A DNA stretch of 64,000 nt, from positions 125,107,738 through 125,171,737 of the forward strand of contig NC_090944.1 in NCBI RefSeq assembly GCF_040807025.1, read 5' to 3'. Source of the stretch: Struthio camelus (Eukaryota; Chordata; Aves; Struthioniformes; Struthionidae). The position numbers were made by a program, and so were the translations under genes. Position 1 is the first letter of the stretch. Each line of letters starts with the position of its first letter. The notes below the pieces were generated by a model. That model ran no database searches. It was not told the DNA's origin and saw only the letters and a program-made list of their open reading frames with translations. This document shows positions 38,411-50,210 of this stretch, one piece after another.

Positions 38411-41400
38411 TAGAAACTTGCAAGGATAAGATGGCTACCACCAGGCAATTTCTATGGGGTATTATTTATGCAGATATGAAAAGACTGACGAAAGTACTGG
38501 AAAAATATGGACCCTTTCCTCTGGCTAGAGCTTAGGCATGAGATGTTCACATACATGGTTACAAGATAAACCGAAGTGACTAGTTTTGACTTGGTCCTGC
38601 AGTCTTTGCTTAGAAGCAGATCATTCAGGTCAAGAGTGAACAGAAGAGGGCAGCATAGCTTTAAATGTATGACAAGAGCTAATAATGAATTGAAGAGTAC
38701 AAGAGCTAAGAAAGAGTTGAATGAGTACAAATGGACAAAAGAATCAATATGGATCACCAGGCAATATATTGATGAAAGGAGTTTGGCAGCAGGTACCTCA
38801 CTGGAATAAATGTCTCCACGGGAAGAGGAAAGAATAAAAAGGTTTTAAAAAGTGACGTGTAGAAAGCAAGATGAATAAGGTTTTTCAGCAATGCTTTTCA
38901 GTTGGCTCAGTTCAGCAGCCAGGCAAGGGACGCAAAGCACAGCATTAGGCAGCACAACTATACCTAATTACAGAGACTCATAGCAGTTTGCTTACTTACA
39001 GTATATCTCATTCAAAGATCATTATACTCAGATAAGAAAACTTGTTTCAGAGATGTGCAAGCAATACACAAAGGGTGGTAAGTATCCTGCCCGCACGCCC
39101 ACATGGCACCCAGGACAAACCGTGGACTGCCAGACTCCTCCACTCACTATTCAAGCATGACAAGCGTGTCCACTGCCCATGTGCTGAGCACTATTTTAAT
39201 CACACGCGAGTTTCCAAGTGTGAGACCAGAACTGCTGAAGGATCAATGCTCTCCCATAGTGTATTATTTCAACTCAGTTCTATTTGGTTGCATAAATATA
39301 TGAGAACATCTTAAACCTGGCAAAGAAACAGTACCGTTTGCTACATCTGTGGAACCCCTAATGTAATGACCTCATGTGATGGAGGGCAAAATTTGGTCCG
39401 TTAAGTTTTATTTTCCTTTTCTGACAGCAGTTGTGGATTAAGGAGCTGCTCTAGGCAGGGATTCTCCGTGACATATGGCTATTTTAAAGTTATGCAGGGT
39501 GTAAAGTCATACAGCAGAGAAATTGTCACACACTTTAAAAATAGCCATACCTATCTGTTGCAATTTTGGCTCTGCTTCCTTTCTGCCACTATGTTATGCC
39601 TACTTCAGTGAGGAGAGAGTAATTCTCTTCACAATTGGTGGTTCTGCTAGCACATTACTAAATCTGCAGAGCCAGAATGAATTTTGCTGCACTGCACCCT
39701 TTCAAAATGAAGTTAATAATCCAGAGAGGAAAATGAGTGGCATTTTAAAAGAAAGTAATGGTACATTGATTCCAAAGTGAGTTATTTTGTTCAGTCCTTT
39801 TGCCCTGTAGATGAATCTCAGAAATCATTTTTACTTCATAGAAAATGTGTTAATAACTGTTCTTTTTCTAAAATAACAGGATGAGAAAACTGGGGTTTTA
39901 CCTGATAAATTTTGATGATTAGTATTTCACTGTCTATGTAAATTAATCATTTGATCTCTCTATGGAAATTATCAACAAAATACCAATACTGAAAGAAGGT
40001 TTTGGAGATGAGCTGTCTGTGCAGGAGGATGGGAATGGAAACACTAAACACATGTAAACCACCAAACATCTGCCACACTATTTGGACATGGACAGAATTT
40101 TAGAAATTCAGAGATAAAATACTGTATTTGTAAAAGTCTTTTGATCCACCATTCTGTTAAATGTGAAGTCCTGTTGATTGCACTTAATAGTTCCAGGCAA
40201 ATGTTGAAATGGAAGTGTTTCTTGTTTTGGCAGTTTTTAAAATTTGATCCTAAAATTAATATTTTTCTTTACATTATTTAATTTTGGTAGTAGTACTAGA
40301 CTAAATGAACCATTATTACTGACATGTTATATGGCTAAAGGATTGCATATGATGGAGGATAATGGAAATTTACTGTTTTAATGAATTTTTAAATAATATT
40401 GTCAGATGCTGTTTAGTACTGAATAAAATATCTTATCTTTTCTAGTCCAAAAAGTAGGAGTTGCATTTGATGATTTAAAAGCAAGTTTTCATCAGCAGCG
40501 TCATCATATAATGAAAACTAAAATAATTCTGAAAGGAACAGTAAGCCTTGGAATTTTCAAACAAAAAAGTCTGAAACAATCCTACCTTAGAATTTCTGCT
40601 TTATGGGAATATTTTTGTTTTAAATATTCTGAATCAAAATAAAAAGTAATGTTTCAGTGTCAAATTTCCCAGAAAACAGAAATTCCAGGTCTTGACCAAC
40701 TATAATTACAAAATGAATGAGTAATCCATTTTCTCCCAGGCCCTCAGTTTGGCAGCACTAAATTTACACACAATCATTTTTCAAGGAGATATGGGAGGAA
40801 ATGCATAAATGCCAGGAATGTTTGTTCAGGGAAAAGACACACCATCCTTTTCCCAACATCTGGTTATCCATGAAGGGCTGACAAACCTTCCTTTAGACTT
40901 ACTAAGCATCTAGATATCTATTCCGAGGGGATCTGCGATAAAAGTGATTTTCTACTATAGGGAAGATTGGGCTGAAGGCTGGTACAGACACAGAAAGACA
41001 CTGGAAGAAGGAGAGCTGCTGTTGTTCTGTTGCTCAGAAGCATTAGCTGAGTTCCTCTCCAGACGTCTATTTTTAGATGACCTCCAGTGCATTAGATCAA
41101 ATGTATAAATTGGAAGAGGTCAAATTGTCTCTCTGTGAATATGCTGCTCCCAGAGGTGTGGAGATGTCTATGGAATTCAACTGTCCGATGTTAACCTGAA
41201 CCTCGCCAAAATCAGAGCCCAATGTCAATCTTTTTTAAACATGAGCCTAACGGCCTTTTGGCAGTTTGGAGTTAAGTTCTCATTTAATTTACACTGATGT
41301 AGATGTATGGATATCAGTAGAATTACTTTGTTTTTCCATCATCTTTCTTGCTGCATTAGCAACTCACTGCCATCACCATAGATGTCTGCAGAAAAAATAT

Positions 41401-41535
41401 TATGCCTGAGAACTACACAGTTTCTACTTTTACAGCAGCTTGATTTCATTCTAACCCGTGTCATCACAGCAGATTTTATATAACGGTGCATACCTCTGTG
41501 TTTGGAGGTATGTACATATAAATACAAATACGCAT

Positions 41536-41554
41536 ACACACACACACACACACA
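41536..41554 (+). repeat. (AC)n microsatellite
   Basis: About nine AC units, next to GTATGTACATATAAATACAA. Confidence 0.95.
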
Positions 41555-42158
41555 GTAGATTATATAACATTTACAATATTGATTCATTAGCCAGGAAAAA
41601 AATAAAAACTACACTTTAACGGATCACCCACAGCAAATTTCCTTTCACAAAGCATGAGCCCTACATGCTTTGTAAAGCTTTAAAGTGACTTGCACATTGT
41701 GTCATTTATTTATCCCTTGCCCTCAGATGTGAATTTCATCTCAAAACTTTGCAGCCCAGAGCTCTGCAAGATTTGTGTGAGGCTGATGGTGGTGTGTCAC
41801 TCGGTAAGGTGGGGCTGTGTCTGTGGAGAGAACACCGTAACATGCAGTGTGGAGGCGAGCTAGGGATTTAAATGGGAGAGGATTTGCATTAGAGCTTCAC
41901 CAGAGTTAATCATCAGCTTTGTCCCTGAAATCTGGCTGCAACTTGCTATTATGGCTTTGTGCTCTGGTCAACACAAACTCCTAAGATTCCAACATACAAA
42001 AATGCCCTAAAGAAATACAAGAGGAAAGGAAGCAATTATTCCAGTTCAACTAGATAAGTGCCTAAAGGATCAACCCCTCTTTGAAAAGTGTATTGGTATT
42101 CTCAGCCTCATGACATGGATTTTGAAATGAAGCAAACCCGTCTATAGAATCAGGTTTT

Positions 42159-42174
42159 AAAAAAAAAAAAAAAA
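42159..42174 (+). repeat. Poly(A) tract of 16
   Basis: An A run following GGTTTT. No element was recognised around it. Confidence 0.9.
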
Positions 42175-45100
42175 GTTAAAAAGTTAGTTGCGAGCGTATT
42201 GTCTGGGCTTTAAATTTAACTTTGCTTTATGTCTAAACCCAGACAAGTGAAGCCTTCTAGTACGTCTTTGTTGTTTGCGACTACGTAGAGTTTAAAATAT
42301 GTAGAAAAGCTCTGTGGCTCCCTCTCTTACAGTGGAACTCAGGAGTCAGTTCAGGAAGTACACAGGCCTGATAGATACAAAGGTCACCAGTTACTTTCTG
42401 TGGCAAATTAATTTTACTGAATAGACCTCATTTTTTATCCTATTTGTATCAAAAAGAACATCCAGCTTAGATTGAAATGGATCTGGGCTCACATTTATAG
42501 AGAGGTGAGAACTGCCAGACTGGACTAGACCGGTGTCAGTCCACGCAATCTAGTAATCTGCCTTTGATAATAACTAGGACCAGACACGGAAAAGGAAAAA
42601 AGCCTCTATCGAGAAGTAACCCCAGTCATTAAAGCTTTTTACCCCAATCAAAGAGAAGTTGGTGCCCAAAGCATGAGGTCTTTTCCAAACATTTGCTAAT
42701 CGGGCTGGAACATTATCAATGTAAACGGCTGATTCTTTCCAGATCTCGCTAGCCTCTTAAGAGAAAGTGTGCAGAATAAAAGCACAGTTAGATGAAGGAG
42801 AAGAAAGAAATTTCCAAAATGTGAGATATAAACAAAGGAGGTTTTGGGCAGAATGAAAAATAAACAGAGAGAGTGTCTGGAGGGAAGGAGGGAATGAAAG
42901 AAAAATTCTGTCCTTTAAAAATAACACAGGCTTCCTTCATAGCTTGCAAAACAGCAAGGCTTACCTTACAGGGAATAGTTTATGACTCATACCACTGTTT
43001 TGGAAATCCAAAAGCATGCAGGGATCAGGAAGATGTCAGACTGAAATTTGGCTATCTTTGCAAACATGCTAATCAAAGCTCTGCCCAAGAGAAAGTAGCA
43101 GACACTGCGGATAACGTACTGAAGTTGTAATTGAGCACGGAGGAGCTGCAAGCTGAGATGTCCTGGCCCTAATCCTGCAGAATATAACAGTACAAGGGCT
43201 TCACACAGAAAAGAATTGGGATTTTCTCTTGTCTGTAGCTCAAGAGAGTAGACAAAAAATTTTGCTTCTCTGATAACACAAGGGCTGGAGGTTACAATTG
43301 CACTGATGAGGATAAGAGTTTGGGCTGGCAAGATTGGACCCCTAAAGATTTGGGCTTCCAAAAATATAATAAATAAAAATGTCTTGACCGCTTGCCAATG
43401 AAAACTGATAGAGCATTAGGAAAACGTTTTCTAAATATTGTACCCAAACCAGTCCAACGTGAATGTCATGTTCTGGGAGATGTGAATATCAACTACATTC
43501 TCAGGGATTCAGTACACAAGGCAAGAAGGAAAGTGACATGTAAAAATCAAAAGAGTTTGCAGAATAAGGGAAGATAGAAACTCAATTTCAAGAATTCTAA
43601 TATCTAAGATTTTTCTGCAAATGTAGACTCCGTACATGATTAAGATCCCTGTTTCCAGATCTCCTGAAAAAGGGCATAGCTAACGACATTTTTAAAGAAG
43701 TTTTATGTCCTGATAGATGGTATCACTGACATTTTACACTTATTATTTCAGATTGTTTTGCACTTGTAGAAACGGTAAGTGAATGCATTTTGAAACTCTG
43801 ATGGTAACTTGACATTCACAAATTTCTGATCACCTGGAAAAGCCTACTAAAATATTACAAGCAATTATTTTAATCTTGTTGAAAATTAATCATACTTTAT
43901 AATATCGGTTCTGGAAATAAATTCTAAATGTTAATTCTGATGCATTACTGTTGCAAATGGATCATCATGTAGAGGAAACATTTAGTTTAATTGGAGTTGA
44001 TCCTGAGCCACTCTGCATTCATTATATGCTGCAAGAAGCTGAAAGGAAGTTCTGTCTTTTTGAAGAAAGAACAAGGGGAAAAGAACTACGGTCCTATATT
44101 GGTTTTAACCTACATTGCCAAGGCAGTAAGAGAAATCAGATCACACTACATGGCTTGCTTGGATCCCATTCTTTAATCCATCAGACAACTCCAAACTTGA
44201 CAGTCGGTCCACAGAGTTGAAGTTTTGGCAAAACAGGACAAAATGCAAGCTTTACTAGGGCTCTCCCACCATGAAGAGAGTCATACCATGAGTTTACACT
44301 TCATCACATACCCCATAATCGGATGGGGAGACCGAGACTCAGTGTGTGAGAGGCCAACCCTCTTTGTTCAGGGACAGAACATTTAGGAATGTCTTTACGT
44401 AGCTGCTGTCTTAAAAGAGAAGCAGATCATCCAAGGCTGCTAAAATGCACTAGTTACAATGGTATTTAAAAATCATTTTAGCCCCTCCTCCCCTTGCACT
44501 GCCTTTGTCTTGGTTCTGCCCAAAGGTACTGTAGCCACGATGGGTCAAAAAGGCTGGGATGCACTTTTTCTCCAAAAAACTCTATGGGGAAATCCTGTGC
44601 TACATTGTCAACAAAGCTGGATGTGCAATAGGCAAACCTTGTGAAGCTGATATAACTGGAACGTTCTCCCTTAGGCTAGGAAGATCTATTATTGACAGAT
44701 AGCTTTTGCTGAAAATACAGTATAAAGTGAACCCAACACTCTGAAAGCCAGGCCCAAGACCTGTTTAACATTGTTTTTGGAGCCTGGTTTTGTGAGGTCT
44801 TGAGCATCCGCAGCACCTCTGTCGTTTGGGCTGGAGAGCTCCTAGAACACTTTGACAAGCCCAAAGCACTGTGCAGAGCTGGGTTTGCTCCTGTGCCCTG
44901 ACCTGTGACCCATCTGTGCCCAAGCATATGCCTGAATCTCTACATTTCTGCAAGCCAGACACAGAGACATACCACAGAACTTTGCCCAGAAGGTTACACA
45001 TCTCCTGCACAGTCTGCACTAGCCCTATAAGAAGACAGAGGCCTGTTCAGGTCACAACTCTAACACAGTTCATGAAAGCCAGTTTCTTTAGAGTACAGAG

Positions 45101-45717
45101 TACTTATGTGTGAGAATTTTTCCATTCTTGCCTACCTCTCAGCTTAAATTAACTCTGGGATCCCTTCATGCTCTTTGGGCCCAATCTTACCCTCAAGGGA
45201 TTTTCAGAAGAGAAGATTTAGAGATTTTTTTACGAACTTGTTTTCTGGGGTTTTCTGAATACGTTTTACATCAATGAAGAGCAAATCCAGACCAGTTAGT
45301 ACAAGACATGGGTTTTAAAGAGATCCCTTTTGCATCTTCCACATAAAAGCAGCAAGGGAGCTGGTTGTCAAATGCCAGCATCTCCCGGAGGTGCTGTTCA
45401 TTTCTACAGAGCTCCTTATTCCTTCACTAACTCTGGAGAGTGCTGCAATGCTCCCATGTGTTGCGCATAGCGTAGCTCATGTGCTGGTAAACAGGTGGAA
45501 CGGTCTCCTAACTCAGTCCCTGGACTCTTCAGCATTCCCTACCACCAGGAAGGCCATCATGATGGGGCAGTGCTCCTTGATCTCACTCCTTCTCTGACAG
45601 GGAAGTTCATCCACTAGAAAGTTGACTAACAGCATGGACTATTTCTACACAGACAACCACATCCCCCCAGAGAGTAAGAACTGCGTTGGATGACATTCAA
45701 GACTATGCATGGAGTCT

Positions 45718-45871
45718 AAGGTTTTATGTTCCATTACCTGATAAAAGGGACTAAGAACTTGAACTACTTCAGACTACCAAATAACTCTCACATATTAACA
45801 ACTTGGGCTGTTACTGAGCTGGATTAGATTCAAATCCATGCATGAAGGTAAAAGGTTTTGTGTTCCATTAC
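45718..45871 (+). repeat. Diverged direct repeat, spacing 134
   Basis: AAGGTTTTATGTTCCATTAC at 45718 recurs as AAGGTTTTGTGTTCCATTAC at 45852 with one change. Both are preceded within about 20 bases by ATGCATG-like sequence, so a longer old tandem duplication is likely. Confidence 0.7.
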
Positions 45872-46465
45872 TGGAGCCAACATTCTGTTTTCTTACTTGG
45901 CTCCTTTCATTACTATGTTTTTCAAAGCTGTTAGAAAGCACCCATTAGCACTTCATTCTGCAGAGCTAATCTAATAAAGGGACAAGTAAAGTGGGAGGAG
46001 GGAAAAGGTGAGCAGGAATTATTATCCAAATGAGGTGTTAAGCTTTGGCTTCTGCCCCCACCTTGGGTGAGGGTTACAAGGATTAGAGAGGAGAGAGGGA
46101 AAGGAACTTCTGTTTCTAAAGCATGACTATGAAAATAGACACACTGGTAACCATGAACAAAATGGAAAAAGTAAATATAGTCCATGAAGTAACACCATCA
46201 GGAAAACAAATGTTCTCAAAGAAAAATTTCAGAAACTGCATAATTCTCTGCAGCATTAAGCACTGAGAGCCAAGGTTTGCTTTTTTGGAAAAGTTCCTTT
46301 GCATCTGGATCCTCATCAGACTTGGAAGGAGGAGAAGTCTAGCAGGGTTGTGGTTTGGAGCGCTCAGGCGCTCCCACTGCCTATTGTTCAGTTTTCTTTG
46401 TAATAATAGCGTAAGTCTCATGTCTGACATATGCCTGATAGCAAGCCTCTGCCAGTCTGTCTTAC

Positions 46466-46494
46466 CTGAGATGTTTATCATCTAGGTCCAGACA
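46466..46494 (-). other. Candidate 29-base exon, minus strand
   Basis: The minus strand shows TTACATTTCTTCAG|TGTCTGG ... ATCTCAG|GTAAGA, an excellent pair of splice sites around 29 bases. Only one frame is open (CLDLDDKHL), and it can follow the candidate exon at 48535-48586 in its second frame, but it does not join the exons at 33.9-35.0 kb in an open frame. Confidence 0.2.
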
Positions 46495-47750
46495 CTGAAG
46501 AAATGTAACAAAGCAAAAGCAGAAGCTGGATGTTGACCCCAAAGTGAGACTCAAATCACCTATAGCATTCAGATACTATTTTTGAGGTACCCCAAGATTT
46601 GCCAGAGCATCAGACATAGCTTGTCTGAAGCCCTGCTTTTGCACTTTGTATTGGAGAAAGAGCTCAACATAGATAGGAACAGAAACTGGAAAAAAAGGAT
46701 CAGTATATATACCAGTGCAGTTCACTTCCTGATCCAACTATATTTGGTGTATTGTGATGACCTCAGTATGCTCCAAAGGCTGACACAACAGCTGCTAGTT
46801 ATTTCAAACTATCGCACCATGTAGCATCTACCTGAGAATGGCAAATCCAGTGCAGTATATGTATATATATAAACCATTAGAGCATTCCTCCTTTTGCGAA
46901 TCATCTTAAGTACTACCGGTGTCAGGAATGCTGCCTTGGAGCGGGGAACACCTGCAGATTTTCAGTTAAAAAGTCATTGATAAACTGCATTTATCTCACT
47001 TGACTAAAGGATTTAAGTAAGTTTCTCCTGTCTCCTTTCCCTCCTTTTCTTCTGAGGGGCTTGCATGAACAGAAGTCACAAGGCCTTTCTTGACAATGTC
47101 AGAATAATCCCTGTACATAGTGAAAGTGTATTACAAACGAGAACAAATTATTTTTCAGTTATAAATTCCTGAGAACACTACCATCCCACAGACTGCTGAA
47201 CAATTTTGGGGTTTAGGGAGTGATACGTAATTTAAAAGTCATGCTCTTTGGAAATTGCAGGGGAAAAAAAATCTGCAGTTTTTTGCCTTCCAGATTCATA
47301 ATTATTTCTCAGTCTGGTGGTAAAACAAATATTTTCATGCATTTGTTGATGTGCCAAGAGCATTTGGCAACGTACAAAATCCCTGCTATTTGGGTCAGTC
47401 AAGTGTCTTCAGATGTAAGGCAACCCAATAGATCCTCCAAGCTGGGCTGTGCCAGACGCTGTTTGCCCTGGTTCAGCAGAAGGGGCTGTTGGAGACAACC
47501 TCCCACAAGCGCTGCTCCCCACTGGCTCTGCTGCCTCTGTGGGGAGCAGAGGCGCCCGTGCCCAGCGACTCACCCTCCTCATCGTCTGCCCAACCACTCA
47601 AGGTCAGACCCAGGCACGCGCTCCCCTCTGCGCCAGGCGTGTGGAGAGGGAGCAATCCTCACCAGCTTCCTATTGCTATCTCTTGGCCCCAGCCCCAGAG
47701 CTAGCTGATGCTCTTTGGCAACACACTCCGAATTCATGCCTCCCTTTTAG

Positions 47751-47815
47751 AAGACACAGTAGGGAGACAAAGGAACAAATGGGCCATAAAAGCAAAACCT
47801 CGCTCTTCCCAAAAG
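47751..47815 (+). other. Candidate 65-base internal exon, plus strand
   Basis: CATGCCTCCCTTTTAG|AAGACACAG opens it and CCAAAAG|GTAAGC closes it; both are near consensus. The middle frame is open (RHSRETKEQMGHKSKTSLFP). It lies in a locally GC-richer tract (47.4-48.0 kb) with overlapping open frames up to 212 codons that show no recognisable domain. It could belong to a lncRNA or to an upstream alternative exon of CDC42BPA. Confidence 0.25.
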
Positions 47816-48534
47816 GTAAGCCTGTACATAAGGAGAGCCTCTGGTGTATTTGTATAAGCTTACTGCATGAACTGATGGAATTAATAGCTCTTACTTTCTG
47901 CGCACAAGCAATGCAGCTTCTACATACATCCCCTCTCACCTTTACGTGCAGATTATCATATGCAGAAAGCAGAATTTGGATCCTTGGTCCCACTCCACCA
48001 CGCCCCACCTTCCTTCCCTGCTCCAGCCACCCACCCCTCCACCCCGGGTTGTTTTGCTGTATCACTGGTAGCCAGATCATCAACTGACCTGTGAATCAGA
48101 CACGGGAGGACAAGGCATATCCAATCCATACTACAGCTATACCCCACAGGGATGAAAAGAGGACTTCAAATTCCAACGTTAATCATTTGATTTTTTCCAT
48201 TATTCCTACACAAATATATATGTGAAAAAATAATGACATCATGTTGTTCAAGAACCTCGTTCTGCCGAACCTGAAATTAGAAGTAAGCCATTGCCTCATT
48301 TGGCTGGCAGTCGTAGCTGGCTGGCAATCCCTTTCTTTAAAGAGGAATATAATATTACAAACGTTCAAGAACTGAAAAGATAGTTTATCCTGGTTAGTAA
48401 GTTTGTTACCTTCAACATTCTGACTCAAGCCAGTTGAAAGTGAACATGACGCATGTGTACGATAGAAACTCTCAGACTTCATATCGCAGCGAAGCTTGAA
48501 GGCTGTATTTAGAAAGCACATCCCAACTGCTTAC

Positions 48535-48586
48535 AACACTCGCGCTCTTTAAAATATAGTGCATGGGATCCAAAGAGCAGATGCTC
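48535..48586 (-). other. Candidate 52-base exon, minus strand
   Basis: CTTTTCTGTTTGTAG|GAGCATC and GAGTGTT|GTAAGC bound it on the minus strand. Two frames are open (EHLLFGSHALYFKEREC or SICSLDPMHYILKSASV). It may be a far-upstream exon of the minus-strand locus or chance. Confidence 0.2.
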
Positions 48587-50054
48587 CTACAAACAGAAAA
48601 GATATCAACTTTTGTTAGCATCTCAAAAGTGGAGGGATAATTCCCACAAACTGTTATTTGAATCAACTGTTTTGTCTATTCAGCATAACCTGACATCACA
48701 TATTCTCTTCAGTCCCATATATCAAAGCATTTCTATTGAGTGACAAACCTGAATAGCCATGAGATCCATCTTTTCCTTGCTTAAGCACACATGTAACTAT
48801 ACTAGTCTGCCTGGATGAGCAATTTGCCTCATTTTGGGACTGTACATCGTAAGATCCACAGCGTACTTTTGAAGCTGTACTTAGAAAAAGTAACAGCATA
48901 CTAATGAGATACAAGGTGCAACGTGGGAAACAGCAGCTGTCATACATCTTATCAAAAACAAACAAGCTTAGCCCATCTCAGTGTGCTGGAGACCAAGACA
49001 TACATGTTGAAATATACTCATATTTGCATCAAATATTTATCAAATACTAGAATACCTCAGTATGCAGAATACATAAACAGCACTCAGCACACACGATTTC
49101 TCTCACTGCCACTTTCCTACTGGCAGCCAGGCAAACCCAGGCATGCAAACACTGTATTTCTTTTCCTCTTCAACGCCCCACAGCTGGCACACTTATGCAA
49201 TTTCCTAAAGGGTATTTCTCATCCCATGGCACGTGGCCCTGACTGCTCTCCCCAGGGGCCAGGATTAGCCGTATCACCCCCCAGAGGTGCATATGATGGA
49301 GGGAACCTGAGAAGTTTGGGAAGCAACAGGTGAGCACTGTGGAAGCCTGGGAGCTTGGAGCACCCTCCCCTGCTTTGCTCACTGCAGCACCTAGGCTAGG
49401 GCACTTTCACCAAAGCCTGGCTCAGGGCAGCCCAGCTCAGCCTGTGAAGCACAGGAAGAAATGCTGTTCTTTGCCATGGCACAAATGTGGTCAATATGTC
49501 CAAGAGGAAGCATTGTGGGGAAGGGCTGATCAGTCCTTGCTGTATTCCTGAAACGGACACTCTGAAGCTAAAAAAGCTGCGGGATGAAATCTTGACCTAA
49601 TTATGCTAATGGCGGTATTGTCATTGTCTTCAGTGGAGCTAGGCTTTCTCCACAGGGAATCTGCCAGAAAATCCCAATAGCCATTTGTATTTTCCTATTT
49701 CAGGACAAAAATTAGGTACAGCCCACTGGTGTACTGCTGTCACCATGGAAACCCTGTTTGACAGAGTGTGAAAACTTTTGCAGTACTGGCTAGATTGATA
49801 GAGTGTTGAGCACCTTATTTCCCATTAAGTTTATGAAGGGTCTCATCATTCAAAAATTATACCCATGCATGTACAAATAGCTGTAAGTATACACATAGCT
49901 ACTACATGTGTATGTCTTTATATTTATGTACCACAAATCCCTTACCGTATTCCTAAATTGAATTCCACTCTTCAAACATACCATGATGATATAAGAAGAA
50001 TTTCTATATTTTACAAGCACATACTAATTATATTTTCCATTGCAACATCCTGTG

Positions 50055-50210
50055 AGTAGATACTGCCCCATTCTGCAAATGGGGAAACCAGGGCACACAG
50101 AAGTTGCAGACCTTGTCAAAACCGCACAGCCAAGCCCTGGCAGATTTTGGAACGGAATCCATGAGTCCTGACTCTTTAGTTCTCCTGCTCTGATCACCAG
50201 ACAACACTCC
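50055..50210 (+). repeat. MIR/CORE-SINE-like remnant
   Basis: The order CCCCATTCTGCAAATGGGGA, AACCAGGGCACACAGAAG, then AACCGCACAGCCAAG and GAATCCATGAGTCCTGACTC follows the MIR 3' half (CCATTTTACAGATG..GAAACTGAGGC, CACAGCTAGTAAG, CCAGGTCTGACTCC). It is the clearest such copy in the window. Confidence 0.6.

Larger units (their letters stand above)
34954..46465. other. Intergenic or intronic, AT-rich
   Basis: No exon can be called with confidence. At 35.25-35.46 kb a good minus-strand acceptor (CTCTGTCTCCTTCTGTAG) opens frames including NYANSKVWNFYSQALYEHFR, but no donor follows and the frame soon stops. Frames at 42.99-43.36 kb (minus) and 43.95-44.22 kb (plus) have no motif. Low-complexity tracts and microsatellites are listed separately. 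Confidence 0.6.

Noticed and set aside
38985-39030. Minus-strand exon-like segment ending ATACT|GTAAGT
   Set aside because: It is 27 bases long with stops in all frames and only a moderate acceptor.
42987-43361. 124-codon minus-strand frame
   Set aside because: No motif, and the opposite strand is also open over part of it; not supported as a gene.
44290-44370. Possible MIR core (GGATGGGGAGACCGAGACTC)
   Set aside because: Only one short block matches and the flanks do not follow the MIR order.
47449-48087. 212-codon plus-strand frame
   Set aside because: No domain, composition-driven, and overlapped by open frames on both strands. Only the splice-bounded part is kept, as a weak exon candidate.
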